From Gaiellasilicea sp963789355 (GTDB taxonomy: Bacteria; Actinomycetota; Thermoleophilia; Gaiellales; Gaiellaceae), in NCBI GenBank assembly GCA_963789355.1, contig CAWBKK010000010.1, forward strand, positions 248,001 to 312,000: a stretch of 64,000 nucleotides of DNA, written 5' to 3'. This document shows, in pieces, positions 24,958-33,921 of the stretch. Numbering within the stretch: position 1 is the first letter of the stretch; each line of letters begins with the position of its first letter. A program made the translations under genes and the position numbers. The notes beneath the pieces are model-generated. The model saw only the letters and a list, made by a program, of their open reading frames with translations, was not told the origin of the DNA and did not search any database.

Positions 24958-25898
24958 CAGCCGAGCAGGCTGCGAGCGACGGCGCCGGCGGCGTAGGCGG
25001 CGCGGAAGAACGCAGGGTCCTCGTCGCGGCCGCGACCCATGTGCGCCAGCGGCAGGCCGGCGCACGCGTCCTCCCAGCCCGACCCATGCCCGGCGTCGGG
25101 CACGGCGATGTCCGCGAGCGACAGCTTCAGCACCGCCTCCGCGTGGTGCGACACGCCCCGATGACGTCCGCGCTCGTCCGCCTCCGACATGCGCTGCGCG
25201 AGGACCGGACGGCCACCGAGCACAGCCGCGACGTTGGCGGCATCCGCGAGGGCGACGGCACCGTGACCGAACCGAGTCCCCGTGCCGACGATCCCGGGGC
25301 CGACCGAGCAGACGATCGCCTCGAAACGGTTTTGGGCGGCGAGAAGGAAGGCTGCGGCCGCCGTGACGCAGTCGACGTCGCCGTCGAGACACGGCGCCAC
25401 GGCGATCGCGATCCCGACGAGGTCGCGCTCCCGCAGGAACCGGACCGTGTCCGAGAGCGAGACGGGCAGCGCCCCGCCCTGGACCTGCACGTACGCCACG
25501 CGCGTCCCCACCAGCGCCGCGCACACCGGCGCGACCTGGCTGTGCACGGTGCAAAGGACGACGGGCATTCCGTCGAGCGTGTCCAGGAGCTCACCGTCCT
25601 CCTCGCCTCGGCGGATCGCGACTTGGCCGGGCGTGTACGGCAGCGCGATCACGTGCGCCCCGTCCTCCACCGCCAGCCCGAGCCCACGCGTGAGGTTCGC
25701 GTAGAGGACGTCGAAGCCGCCCGAGCCGAGCCCCAGAAGGCGCGCCTGCTCGTTCACGAGCACGTCGTCCCCCACCTCGAGCTCTCCGGTCAGCCGCGGG
25801 TAGGCGATGCACGGGATCCCGTCCACCTCCAGCCTGAGGAGGCCGGGCACCTCCTCGGTGATCGCGGAGACCGTCCCGCGTCTAAGCCCGAGCGGCAT
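24957..25898 (-). CDS. DUF3866 family protein
   Basis: A 313-residue cytosolic protein matching the actinobacterial DUF3866 family: an N-terminal beta-rich domain (RRGTVSAITEEVPGLLRLEVDG; VLVNEQARLLGLGSGGFD), then a Rossmann-like part with PVVLCTVHSQVAPVCAAL and SVGPGIVGTGTRFGHG. The function of this family is not established. It sits between an M20 peptidase (17-bp overlap) and an aldo/keto reductase. Confidence 0.8.
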   Translation of the reverse strand: MPLGLRRGTVSAITEEVPGLLRLEVDGIPCIAYPRLTGELEVGDDVLVNEQARLLGLGSGGFDVLYANLTRGLGLAVEDGAHVIALPYTPGQVAIRRGEEDGELLDTLDGMPVVLCTVHSQVAPVCAALVGTRVAYVQVQGGALPVSLSDTVRFLRERDLVGIAIAVAPCLDGDVDCVTAAAAFLLAAQNRFEAIVCSVGPGIVGTGTRFGHGAVALADAANVAAVLGGRPVLAQRMSEADERGRHRGVSHHAEAVLKLSLADIAVPDAGHGSGWEDACAGLPLAHMGRGRDEDPAFFRAAYAAGAVARSLLG

Positions 25899-26994
25899 CG
25901 ACCAGCGCCAGCGTCACCTCGACCATCGCGTCGAGGTCGGCGACCGCGATGTGCTCGTCGGCGGTGTGGATCTCCATCATTCCGTTCGCGAGATTGAGGC
26001 ACGGCAGCCCCTTCGTGTTGAAGACGTTCGCGTCGGCGCCGCCGCCCGTCAGCGTCGGGATCAGCTCGTAGCCGCAGCGCTCGAGCGCCGTCGCGGCGAG
26101 CTGGACGATCGGGTCGGTGTCCTTGAAGCGGTAGCCCTGGTAGGTCTCGCTGACCTCGGTCTCGAGCGTGCACTCGGCGGTGCTGGCGGCGAACGCGAAG
26201 GTGTCGAGCATCTCCTGGACGAGATCGGCGAGCTTGCGGGGATCGTGGGAGCGCGCCTCGGCCTCCAGCTCGCACCACTCCGGGACGATGTTGCGGGCGC
26301 TGCCGCCGCTGATCAGGCCGACGTTCGCGGTCGTCTCCTCGTCGATTCGTCCGAGCCGCAGGTCGGCGATCGCCCGCGACGCCGCGGTGATCGCAGACCG
26401 CCCCTCCTCCGGCGCGATCCCGGAGTGCGCCGGCCGACCGTGGAAGCGGACGCTGAGCGTGCGCCCGTACGGCGCGCCCATGATCACGTCTCCGATCGGT
26501 GCGGCCTGGTCGTAGACGAAGCCGAGCTCGGCCTCGAGCTTCGTGATGTCGAAGGCGCCCGCGCCGAGCAGTCCGACCTCTTCCTTCGGCGTGAAGAGGA
26601 GCTCGACGCCAGCGTGCGAGCGGCCTTCCGCCACGATCCGCCGGGCCGCCTCGATCATCGTCACCACCGCCGACTTGTCGTCGGCGCCGAGGATCGTGCC
26701 GCCCGCATTGCGGACGAGGCCGTCCTCGCCGACCACCGGCTCGAGCGGTCCCTGCGGCGGCACCGTGTCGAGATGGGCGCAGAAGAAGATCGGCGTCCCA
26801 CCCTCGACGCGTCCGGGGAGTCGGCAAAGGAGATTCCCGATCGTCGAGCCGATCGCTGCGCCCGCGTCGTCCTCCTCCACCTCGAGCCCGAGCGCCCGCA
26901 GCTCCAGGAGGACGCGGTCGGCGACGGCGCGCTCCTCGCCGGGCGGGCTGGGGAGCGCGCAGAGCTCCGTGAAGAGATCGAGGACGGCCGTCAT
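25882..26994 (-). CDS. M20-family metallopeptidase (tripeptidase-like)
   Basis: A 370-residue di-zinc peptidase resembling peptidase T/PepT-like aminotripeptidases. Metal-site motifs: HLDTVPPQG (His, Asp), GADDKSAVVTMIEA (bridging Asp), KEEVGLLGA (catalytic Glu) and a C-terminal DEHIAV His. The dimerisation domain lies at about 180-290. It likely acts in cytosolic peptide turnover. It overlaps DUF3866 by 17 bp. Confidence 0.9.
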   Translation of the reverse strand: MTAVLDLFTELCALPSPPGEERAVADRVLLELRALGLEVEEDDAGAAIGSTIGNLLCRLPGRVEGGTPIFFCAHLDTVPPQGPLEPVVGEDGLVRNAGGTILGADDKSAVVTMIEAARRIVAEGRSHAGVELLFTPKEEVGLLGAGAFDITKLEAELGFVYDQAAPIGDVIMGAPYGRTLSVRFHGRPAHSGIAPEEGRSAITAASRAIADLRLGRIDEETTANVGLISGGSARNIVPEWCELEAEARSHDPRKLADLVQEMLDTFAFAASTAECTLETEVSETYQGYRFKDTDPIVQLAATALERCGYELIPTLTGGGADANVFNTKGLPCLNLANGMMEIHTADEHIAVADLDAMVEVTLALVDAARA

Positions 26995-27046
26995 CGGCCA
27001 CCGATCCTAGACCCTCGCGCGGCTGGTCGAATCTGTGTGAACCTTT

Positions 27047-27062
27047 TATAATCTGCTCGATG
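27047..27062 (+). promoter_or_regulatory. Promoter giving a probably leaderless mRNA
   Basis: A perfect TATAAT (27047-27052) lies only 7 bp before the ATG at 27060. A start site 6-7 nt after the -10 would place the first mRNA base at or next to the A of the start codon. No ribosome site is present. The -35 region (near 27024) is poor. Confidence 0.6.
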
Positions 27063-27428
27063 TCCGCGGCCGTTGCCCACGATCTCGTCCAGAAGAGCCT
27101 CGTCGGCGAAGCGCTCGACACCGGCCCGGTGGCCGTGTTCGTGGCCGACGACGACGGCAAGTACCTCGCCGTCAACGCCTACGCGTGCGAGCTGCTCGGC
27201 TACGAGCGCGAGGAGCTGCTGCTGCTTCGGGTCACGGATGTCGCTGTCAACGACGGCGCCGCCGACGACTACAAGGCGATGCAGCGCGCCGGGGACACCT
27301 CGGGGACGACGACGTTGCGGCACAAGGACGGCCGAGATCTGCCGATGAGCTTCCGCGCCTGCGCGACGACGGTCGGCGGAATGCACCTCTACATCGGCGT
27401 CTGCTGGCCGGCGGACGACGCTAGCTAG
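27060..27428 (+). CDS. PAS domain protein
   Basis: A 122-residue protein made of one PAS fold: VAVFVADDDGKYLAVNAYACELLGYEREELL is the typical PAS core, followed by KDGRDLPMSFRA and a final beta strand. No output domain is attached, so it is a lone sensor module or an adaptor. It is preceded by a leaderless-type promoter, divergent from the M20 peptidase. Its TAG stop shares a CTAG with the convergent pyrG. Ligand unknown. Confidence 0.85.
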   Translation: MSAAVAHDLVQKSLVGEALDTGPVAVFVADDDGKYLAVNAYACELLGYEREELLLLRVTDVAVNDGAADDYKAMQRAGDTSGTTTLRHKDGRDLPMSFRACATTVGGMHLYIGVCWPADDAS

Positions 27429-29086
27429 CCGGCCGCGGTCGCAGGCAGCGCCACGCCGGTGCGGGAGCGCGCGCGGTCGCGCGCAGCGCTGACGAACTCG
27501 CGGAAGAGCGGGGCCGGCCGCGTCGGCCGCGATTTGAACTCCGGGTGGAACTGGCTGGCGACGAACCAGGGGTGGTCGGGTAGCTCGATGATCTCCACGA
27601 GCCGCCCCTCCTGGAACGTCCCCGAGACGACGAGCCCCGCCGCGATCAGCTGATCGCGGTACTGGTTGTTGACCTCGTAGCGGTGCCGGTGGCGCTCGTG
27701 GACGACAGCCTCGTCGTAGACGTCGCGCGTGCGTGTGCCTTCGGCCAGCTCGACCGCCTGGGCGCCGAGCCGCATCGTGCCGCCGAGATCCTCGATCTCC
27801 TTCTGCTCCGGGAGCAGGTCGATCACGGGGTAGGGCGTCTCGGGATCCATCTCGGTCGAGTTCGCACCCTCGAGCCCGGCGACGTGGCGCGCGAACTCGG
27901 AGACCGCGACGTGCATGCCGAGGCAGATGCCGAGGTACGGGATCCCGCGCTCGCGGGCGACCTGGCAGGCCAGGATCTTTCCCTCCCACCCGCGCGAGCC
28001 GAAGCCGCCGGGGACGAGCACGCCGTCGACCTGCTCGAGCAGCTCCGCCGTCTCTGCGTAGGACATGCCCTCGGCATCGACCCACTGCACGCGCACGCTC
28101 GCGCCCTGCTGGACGCCCGCGTGCTTGAGCGCCTCGTGCACCGAGAGATAGGCGTCGTGCAGCTTCACGTACTTGCCGACGAGTGCGATCGTGACCTCCT
28201 CTCTTGGCTCTCCGATCCGGTCGATCAGGTCCTGCCACTCGCCGAGCACCGCGGGCGGCGCGTCGATCCCGAGCTTCTGGACGACGAGCTCGTCGAGTCC
28301 CTGCTCCTGCAGGACCGCGGGGACGAGATAGACGTCGGGCACGTCGGGCGACGCGATCACGGACTGGATGTCGACGTCGGCGAAGAGCGCGATCTTGTCC
28401 TTGATGTCCTGGGACAGCTCCTCGTGCGAGCGGCAGACGATCACGTCGGGGTGGATACCGATCCGGCGGAGCTCGTTGACCGAGTGCTGCGTCGGCTTCG
28501 TCTTCAGCTCGCCCGCGGCCTCGATGTACGGGACGAGCGTGCAATGGAGATAGAGCACGTTTTCCTGGCCGACCTCGCGCCGGAACTGGCGGATCGCCTC
28601 GAGGAACGGGAGCGACTCGATGTCGCCGACGGTGCCGCCGATCTCGGAGATGACGATGTCGACCGGCTCGGCCTTCGCGGCCCGCTTGATCCGGGCCTTG
28701 ATCTCGTTCGTGATGTGCGGGATCACCTGGACGGTGGCGCCGAGGAACTCGCCCTTGCGCTCCTTGCGCAGGACGGCATCCCAGATCGCGCCGGCGCTGT
28801 GGCTCGCGTTCCGGGACATGTTCTCGTCGACGAAACGCTCGTAGTGGCCGATGTCGAGGTCGGTCTCCGCGCCGTCCTCGGTGACGAAGACCTCGCCGTG
28901 CTGGAACGGGCTCATCGTGCCCGGGTCGACGTTCAGGTACGGGTCGAACTTCTGGGCCTGAACGCGGAGGCCGCGAGCCTTCAGCAGCCGCCCGAGCGAG
29001 GCGGCGACGATTCCCTTCCCCAGCGCGGAGACGACGCCGCCGGTGACGAAGATGTACTTCGTCTGGCCGGTCTCGTTCGCGCTCAT
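27425..29086 (-). CDS. pyrG: CTP synthase
   Basis: ATP-dependent amination of UTP to CTP with glutamine. 553 residues. The synthase domain opens TKYIFVTGGVVSALGKGIVAASLG and contains the TDLDIGHYERF and IEAIRQFRRE regions. The C-terminal class-I amidotransferase has the nucleophile in GICLGMHVA, with His where Gln is usual (GMQ), and ends QFHPEFKSRPTRPAPLF. The ATG at 29086 overlaps the upstream glycosyltransferase gene by 4 bp. It belongs to the tlyA-nadK-recN-steA-mctB-pyrG block. Confidence 0.97.
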   Translation of the reverse strand: MSANETGQTKYIFVTGGVVSALGKGIVAASLGRLLKARGLRVQAQKFDPYLNVDPGTMSPFQHGEVFVTEDGAETDLDIGHYERFVDENMSRNASHSAGAIWDAVLRKERKGEFLGATVQVIPHITNEIKARIKRAAKAEPVDIVISEIGGTVGDIESLPFLEAIRQFRREVGQENVLYLHCTLVPYIEAAGELKTKPTQHSVNELRRIGIHPDVIVCRSHEELSQDIKDKIALFADVDIQSVIASPDVPDVYLVPAVLQEQGLDELVVQKLGIDAPPAVLGEWQDLIDRIGEPREEVTIALVGKYVKLHDAYLSVHEALKHAGVQQGASVRVQWVDAEGMSYAETAELLEQVDGVLVPGGFGSRGWEGKILACQVARERGIPYLGICLGMHVAVSEFARHVAGLEGANSTEMDPETPYPVIDLLPEQKEIEDLGGTMRLGAQAVELAEGTRTRDVYDEAVVHERHRHRYEVNNQYRDQLIAAGLVVSGTFQEGRLVEIIELPDHPWFVASQFHPEFKSRPTRPAPLFREFVSAARDRARSRTGVALPATAAG

Positions 29087-30294
29087 GAGGGTTGCCTGCC
29101 CCAGGCATCGAGATCCCGAAACACCGGCGTCCGCTCGATCAGGGCACCCAGCGACCGGCGCTCGCCGAGGAGGGTGAGGCCCGCGAGCGCCGCAATCGCG
29201 CTCCAGCGCTGCCTCTCCGTGAATGCCTCCACGGACCCGAAACCTAGCACGGCGCCGAGCGTGTTCGAGCCTGAGTCTCCGAGCATCGCCATCTCCCGAA
29301 GATCGTAGGGCGCGAGCAGGACGGCCATCGCCTTCGGCGTCCGCAGCGGAATCGAGGCCACGAGATAGGCCTTGAGCGCCCGGCCGGGCTTGGTGTCGAG
29401 TTGGTTGAGCAGGTTGGCCGAGAGGCCCACGAGCAGCGCCCCGGAGAGCGAACGAGTGCGCCAGAGGGCGTAGGCGGGGATCCCGGCGAGCTTGAGGACG
29501 CCGGTCGTCGCGCCCGACCGGAGATGCGCGCGGAAGCCACGCTCCGGCCCGCTCCAGAGGTCGTCGGCGACGCCGAGCGCCGCGATCGGCAGCAGGCTCG
29601 GCTGCTCGAGCGCGAGGACCCAGCCGACGAGCGGGAGTCGGAGGCCGCGGTGGTTCCTGCCCTGCGGCCCGAAGGCGAGCAGGATGTCGCGGAGCTGGCG
29701 AGCGCGGTGGAGAAAGCCGCGGAGGTCGCGGCCGGTGGCGCGGTGCTCGAGGTCGACCGCGGTCTCGGCGACGGTCAGTCCCGCGCGCGCGGCGCCGGCG
29801 GTCATCGCCGTCTCGCACCCGAAGCCGGCCGCGAGCGGGAAGACTGCCTCGCGGGCCGCCTGCGTCAGCCGCCGCTGGCCCGAGAGCGGCTCTCGCGCCT
29901 CGTAGCCGGACGCGAGCCGGATCAGCCGCCGCGCCGCCTGCTTCGCGATCCCGAAGCCGCCGCCCTGCTTGCGCTCGAATGCTGCGATCGTCAGGTCGGC
30001 ATCGCCGTCGAGCAGCGGCCGGAGGTCGCCGCGGAGGTCGGCGTCGCAGAGCAGGAGGTCACCGCTGACGACCACGCGTTCGCCGAGCGTCAGCGCCTGG
30101 CCCTTGCCTCGGTGCGGCAGCCGGAGGACGAGCGCGCCTGCAGCCTCCGCCGCCTCGGCCGTCAGATCGCGCGAACCGTCGTCGGCGACGATCACCTCCG
30201 TGTCCGGAAACTGGCGCTGGAGCTCTCGAATGGTCGTCCCGATCCGCGCCTCCTCGTCGCGTGCCGCGATCAGGATCGACAGAGGCTCAGCCAC
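29083..30294 (-). CDS. Fusion: GT2 glycosyltransferase + MraY-like phosphoglycosyl transferase
   Basis: A 403-residue protein. Residues 1-215 are a GT-A family 2 glycosyltransferase (SILIAARDEEARIG; VIVADDGSRD; a DAD metal site in LLCDADLRG). Residues about 230-395 resemble the MraY/WecA polyprenyl-phosphate sugar-phosphate transferase family: ALGVADDLWSG, TTGVLKLAG, LLVGLSANLLNQLDTKPGRALK and AMLGDSGSNTLGAVLGF, the last being the family's Asp-containing loop. Hydrophobic spans are present but fewer than in full MraY (about 10), so it may be a reduced form. It sits between mctB and pyrG. An envelope glycolipid role is inferred. Confidence 0.75.
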   Translation of the reverse strand: MAEPLSILIAARDEEARIGTTIRELQRQFPDTEVIVADDGSRDLTAEAAEAAGALVLRLPHRGKGQALTLGERVVVSGDLLLCDADLRGDLRPLLDGDADLTIAAFERKQGGGFGIAKQAARRLIRLASGYEAREPLSGQRRLTQAAREAVFPLAAGFGCETAMTAGAARAGLTVAETAVDLEHRATGRDLRGFLHRARQLRDILLAFGPQGRNHRGLRLPLVGWVLALEQPSLLPIAALGVADDLWSGPERGFRAHLRSGATTGVLKLAGIPAYALWRTRSLSGALLVGLSANLLNQLDTKPGRALKAYLVASIPLRTPKAMAVLLAPYDLREMAMLGDSGSNTLGAVLGFGSVEAFTERQRWSAIAALAGLTLLGERRSLGALIERTPVFRDLDAWGRQPS

Positions 30295-31177
30295 TCGGCG
30301 GTGGGGCGAGCGGTTCGATCGGCGGGAGAAGCCGGTCGGCGGTGTCGCGGACGCCGTAGTCGCCGGCGGCGTCGAGATCGGCAAGGACGAGCAGCATCGC
30401 GAGGGCGCCGACCGGCGTGTCGACACCGTCGACGGTCGAGAGCCGGTAGCGCTGGAAGACCGGGATCGCGCTCTGCTCGACGCGCTCCGGTTCGACACCG
30501 GCGACGGGGACGCCCGCGCTGCCGAGACCCTGGTAGAGACCGGCCAGGAAGCGCGACGTCTCGGCGGCCTGCGGCTCGGCGGTGCGCATGACGACGACGC
30601 CGTCGACCGGTTCGGCGAAGTCTCCCTCGCGCTCCTCGACGAGCTCGGACTCCAGTGCGTCCCAGAGCGGCGTCTCACCGCCTGCGGCGAGCTCCCGCCC
30701 GAGGTCGCGCCCGAGGTTGCCGAGCTGCTCGTCGCCGACGTAGCCGCCGAGCTCGGGCCTGGCGCTCAGCGCAGCCTCGACGGCTTCGAGGCGCAGCGGC
30801 AGCTCGAGTGCGCGCATGCGGGAGACGCGCCCGTTGGCATCGTCGTCGACGGCGCGGGCGACCGCGTTCACCGACTGGTCGACCGTCCCGAGGACGAGGA
30901 TCGCGACGTTCTTCCCCTCGAGGCGCCTCGACGCCAGCGCCGGATAGGCGCTCTCGACGAAGTCCTCCGCGGCCTGCTGGCGCCGCTCGAAGTCCTCGGC
31001 GTTCGCGTTGGCGGCGTCGACGTCCTCCTCGAGTCCCGCGATCCTCCCCTCGAGCTGCCGCCGCTCGGAGTCGTCGACGAAACCCCGGCCCGAGATCCCG
31101 ACGCCGATCAGGATCCCGACGACGAGCATCAGGAACACGGCCGCCAGCGAGGCAACGTGGTAGCGCAGGTCGAACAC
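30287..31177 (-). CDS. mctB: MctB/SteB-like membrane protein (copper transporter family)
   Basis: A 296-residue protein with one N-terminal membrane helix (FDLRYHVASLAAVFLMLVVGILIGVGISG), then a coiled coil (residues about 38-75) and a globular extracytoplasmic domain. This layout and location next to steA and pyrG match Rv1698 (MctB), described in mycobacteria as a copper channel and, in corynebacteria, as SteB acting with SteA in cell separation. The extracytoplasmic topology is predicted. It overlaps the glycosyltransferase gene by 8 bp. Confidence 0.82.
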   Translation of the reverse strand: MFDLRYHVASLAAVFLMLVVGILIGVGISGRGFVDDSERRQLEGRIAGLEEDVDAANANAEDFERRQQAAEDFVESAYPALASRRLEGKNVAILVLGTVDQSVNAVARAVDDDANGRVSRMRALELPLRLEAVEAALSARPELGGYVGDEQLGNLGRDLGRELAAGGETPLWDALESELVEEREGDFAEPVDGVVVMRTAEPQAAETSRFLAGLYQGLGSAGVPVAGVEPERVEQSAIPVFQRYRLSTVDGVDTPVGALAMLLVLADLDAAGDYGVRDTADRLLPPIEPLAPPPSG

Positions 31178-31186
31178 GGGGTCAGC

Positions 31187-32284
31187 CTAGAGCCCGAAGA
31201 CGTTCCGGAGCGCCGGTGACGCGAGCACTGCGACGACGAGCGCGGCCAGCGCGGCGAGCCCGAAGAGGGCGAGCGGCCAGACGCCGATCCGGCGGCTGAC
31301 CAGGCGGGAGACGCCCTTCGCGTCGACGAGGATCTCCCCCACCTTCAGCCTCGTCACGAACGTCGAGGACATGCCGGCGCGGCTGCGCTCGAGGAACTCG
31401 ACGAGGTTGAAGTGGGTGCCGACGGCGACGATCAGCTCGGCTCCTTTGTCGTGTGCCAGGAGGAGCGCGATGTCCTCCGAGATCCCCGGCGCCGCGACGG
31501 TGTGGAACGGGACGCCCAGCCGCTGCAGCCGCGCCTCGCCCGGCGCATGCCCTTCTCGGTAGGCGTGGACGAGGATCTCGGCGCCGCAACGCAGCGTCTC
31601 GTCGGTGACGGAGTCCATGTCGCCGACGATCACGTCCGGCTTCCAGCCCTCCTCGAGCAGAGCCTCGGCGCCGCCGTCGACGGCGACGAGCACCGGCCGG
31701 AAGTCGCGCACGTAGCCACGCACGATCTTCAGGTCGCGCTTGTGCCCGGGGCCCCGTGCGACCACGAGCGCGTGGCGGTCGCGGAAGCTCGTCTCGAGCA
31801 CGGGGAAGTCGAGGCCTTCGGTCAGCAGCTTCCCCTCGTCGCGCAGGTACCGCAGCGTGTTGTCGGCGAAGTCCTGCAGCGCCTCGGTGACGCGCCCTTG
31901 CTGCTCGAGCAGCGCTCGGGCGAGCGCCCGCTCCTCGAGCGCGCGGCCGGTCGCCAGGCAGGTGCCGTTCCGGAACAGGCTGGCGCCGCGTACGGTCAGC
32001 CGCTCGCCGTCGGACAGCTCCTCGAAGAGATCGGGGTCGACGACGTCGATCAGGCGCACACCGCCGCGGACGAGCTGCAGCGGACCGGGATTGGGAAAGC
32101 GTCCGGATTGCGACGGGGCGACGTTCACGACGACGCGCACGCCCGACTCGACGAGCTCCTCGGCCGAGACCCGGTCGAGGTCGGTGTGGTCGATGATCGC
32201 GATGTCGTCGGAGCCGAGTCTGCGCACCAGCTCCTTCGTCCTTCGCCCGAGCCGGGCCGTGCCGGTGTGCTCGATCAGGCTCAT
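31187..32284 (-). CDS. steA: SteA-like septation protein (thiamin pyrophosphokinase-like fold)
   Basis: A 365-residue protein of the Rv1697/SteA family. It combines a thiamin-pyrophosphokinase-like catalytic fold (KPDVIVGDMDSVTDETL) with a C-terminal membrane helix (residues about 340-362). In Corynebacterium, SteA forms a pair with SteB that controls septal peptidoglycan hydrolysis via RipA. The gene is between recN (4-bp overlap) and mctB (9-bp gap), as in other actinobacteria. Confidence 0.88.
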   Translation of the reverse strand: MSLIEHTGTARLGRRTKELVRRLGSDDIAIIDHTDLDRVSAEELVESGVRVVVNVAPSQSGRFPNPGPLQLVRGGVRLIDVVDPDLFEELSDGERLTVRGASLFRNGTCLATGRALEERALARALLEQQGRVTEALQDFADNTLRYLRDEGKLLTEGLDFPVLETSFRDRHALVVARGPGHKRDLKIVRGYVRDFRPVLVAVDGGAEALLEEGWKPDVIVGDMDSVTDETLRCGAEILVHAYREGHAPGEARLQRLGVPFHTVAAPGISEDIALLLAHDKGAELIVAVGTHFNLVEFLERSRAGMSSTFVTRLKVGEILVDAKGVSRLVSRRIGVWPLALFGLAALAALVVAVLASPALRNVFGL

Positions 32285-33921
32285 TGCAGCGTCGAGATGA
32301 ACTCGCGGCCGCCGAGCATCCGTTCCAGCTCGTCGCGGCGCTGGGCGTCGTCGAGCGGCTCGATGGTCGTGTGAGTGGGGTCGCCGGGCACCTTCTCGAC
32401 CTTGTAGTGCGTCTCGGCGACGCTGGCGATCTGGGGCAGGTGCGTGATCGTGATCACCTGCGCCCGCTCCGCGAGCCGTTTCAGCGTCGCGGCGACCGCG
32501 TGGGCCGTCTCTCCGCCGACGCCCGCGTCGATCTCGTCGAAGACCATCGTCTCGCCACCGGCCACGGCGGCGATCGCGAGCGCGACACGGGACAGCTCGC
32601 CGCCGGACGCGGTCTCGGCGACGGGGCCGAAGGGGAGGCCGGCGTTCGGGCGGATCAGGAAGACGGCTTCGTCGACCCCGGTCGGCCCGGGATCGCGCTC
32701 GCGCAGCTCGACCCGAAACTCGCCCTCGCCCATGCCGACGCCGTGCAGCTCCTCGGCAACGGCCTCGGCGAACTGGGCTGCCGCCCCGTTCCTCGCGGCG
32801 CGGAGCTCCGACGCCAGGTCTCGCGACTTCGCTTCTGCCGCCGCGAGCGCCTCGCCGGCCGCGGCGGCCGGGTCGAGTCCGCCGTCGAGCGCCTCCAACT
32901 CCGTCCGGGCCTCGGCTGCCCTGGCGAGCAGGTCGTCGTAGTCCGCGGCACCGAAGCGGCGGCGCGCATCCGAGATCTCCTCCAGCTCGCCCTCGACGCG
33001 CTCGAGCCGGTCCGGCTCGGCCTCGAGCGAGGCGAGGAAGGCGCGGAGGTCGGAGCCGACCTCGCCGAGGCGCAGCTCGAGGTCGCGAAGCTCCTCGCCG
33101 GCCCGTGCGAGCTCGGGGGCAAGTCGCTCGAGCGGCGCGAGCGAGCGCTCGGCGGCGGCGGCGAGGCCGGTGGCGCCCTCCCCCTCGTCCGGCGCCAGCG
33201 CCTCGGCGGCGCGGGCCGCTCCCTCCGCGAGCTCGGTGACGTGGCGGAGGCGCTCACGCTCCTCGCGGAGAGCCCGCTCGCCGCCCGGCGCGAAGCCGTC
33301 GGTCGCCTCGACGAGCGCCGACAGCTCGCGGAGACGTGCTTCCTCGGTTGCGGCGCCGCGCGTCAGCTCGTCGTGGCGCTTGCGCGCCGCGGCGAGCTCT
33401 CGCCACGCCAGCCGGGCGTCGCGACGGCGGCGCAGCTGCTCGTCGCCGACGAACGCGTCGAGGACATCCAGCTGGTACGAGGGCCGGCCGAGCCGGCGCT
33501 GCTCGAACTGCCCCGACATCGCGATCAGCCGCTCGGCCGCGGCGGCGAGATCCTCCCGCGCGACTGCCCGCCCCCACGCGTAGGCGCGGGTGCGGCCGTC
33601 CCGAAAGACGCGCCGCGCGAGCACCAGACTCTGCTGAATCGAACCGTGCTCGTCCTCCGGGGCCAGCTCTGCGAGGGTTGCCAGCTCGTCGTCGTCGAAG
33701 AAGCCGTCGGGCACGTCGAGCTCCGCCTCGACGTAGGCCTCCGTGCCGGCGGCGCCGACGATGCCGGCGTCCCCCTTGGCCCCGAGCAGCAACCCGACCG
33801 CCTGAGTCAGGATCGTCTTGCCGGCGCCGGTCTCACCGGTGATCGCGGTCAGCCCGGCCCCGGGTGCCAGCTCGCCGTCGCGGACGAGGACGAGATTCTC
33901 GATCCGCAGGCTACGAAGCAA
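32281..33921 (-). CDS. recN: DNA repair protein RecN
   Basis: SMC-like ATPase acting in double-strand break repair. 546 residues: Walker A in GETGAGKTILTQAVG, a long central coiled coil (residues about 160-360), the ABC signature SGGELSRVALAI and Walker B VFDEIDAGVGGETA. It is flanked by nadK (11-bp overlap) and steA (4-bp overlap), as in Mycobacterium. Confidence 0.96.
   Translation of the reverse strand: MLRSLRIENLVLVRDGELAPGAGLTAITGETGAGKTILTQAVGLLLGAKGDAGIVGAAGTEAYVEAELDVPDGFFDDDELATLAELAPEDEHGSIQQSLVLARRVFRDGRTRAYAWGRAVAREDLAAAAERLIAMSGQFEQRRLGRPSYQLDVLDAFVGDEQLRRRRDARLAWRELAAARKRHDELTRGAATEEARLRELSALVEATDGFAPGGERALREERERLRHVTELAEGAARAAEALAPDEGEGATGLAAAAERSLAPLERLAPELARAGEELRDLELRLGEVGSDLRAFLASLEAEPDRLERVEGELEEISDARRRFGAADYDDLLARAAEARTELEALDGGLDPAAAAGEALAAAEAKSRDLASELRAARNGAAAQFAEAVAEELHGVGMGEGEFRVELRERDPGPTGVDEAVFLIRPNAGLPFGPVAETASGGELSRVALAIAAVAGGETMVFDEIDAGVGGETAHAVAATLKRLAERAQVITITHLPQIASVAETHYKVEKVPGDPTHTTIEPLDDAQRRDELERMLGGREFISTLQ

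Noticed and set aside
30294..30678. Longer N-terminus for the GT2 protein
   Set aside because: The extra codons are antisense-like readings of mctB; the conserved GT2 start follows the GTG at 30294.
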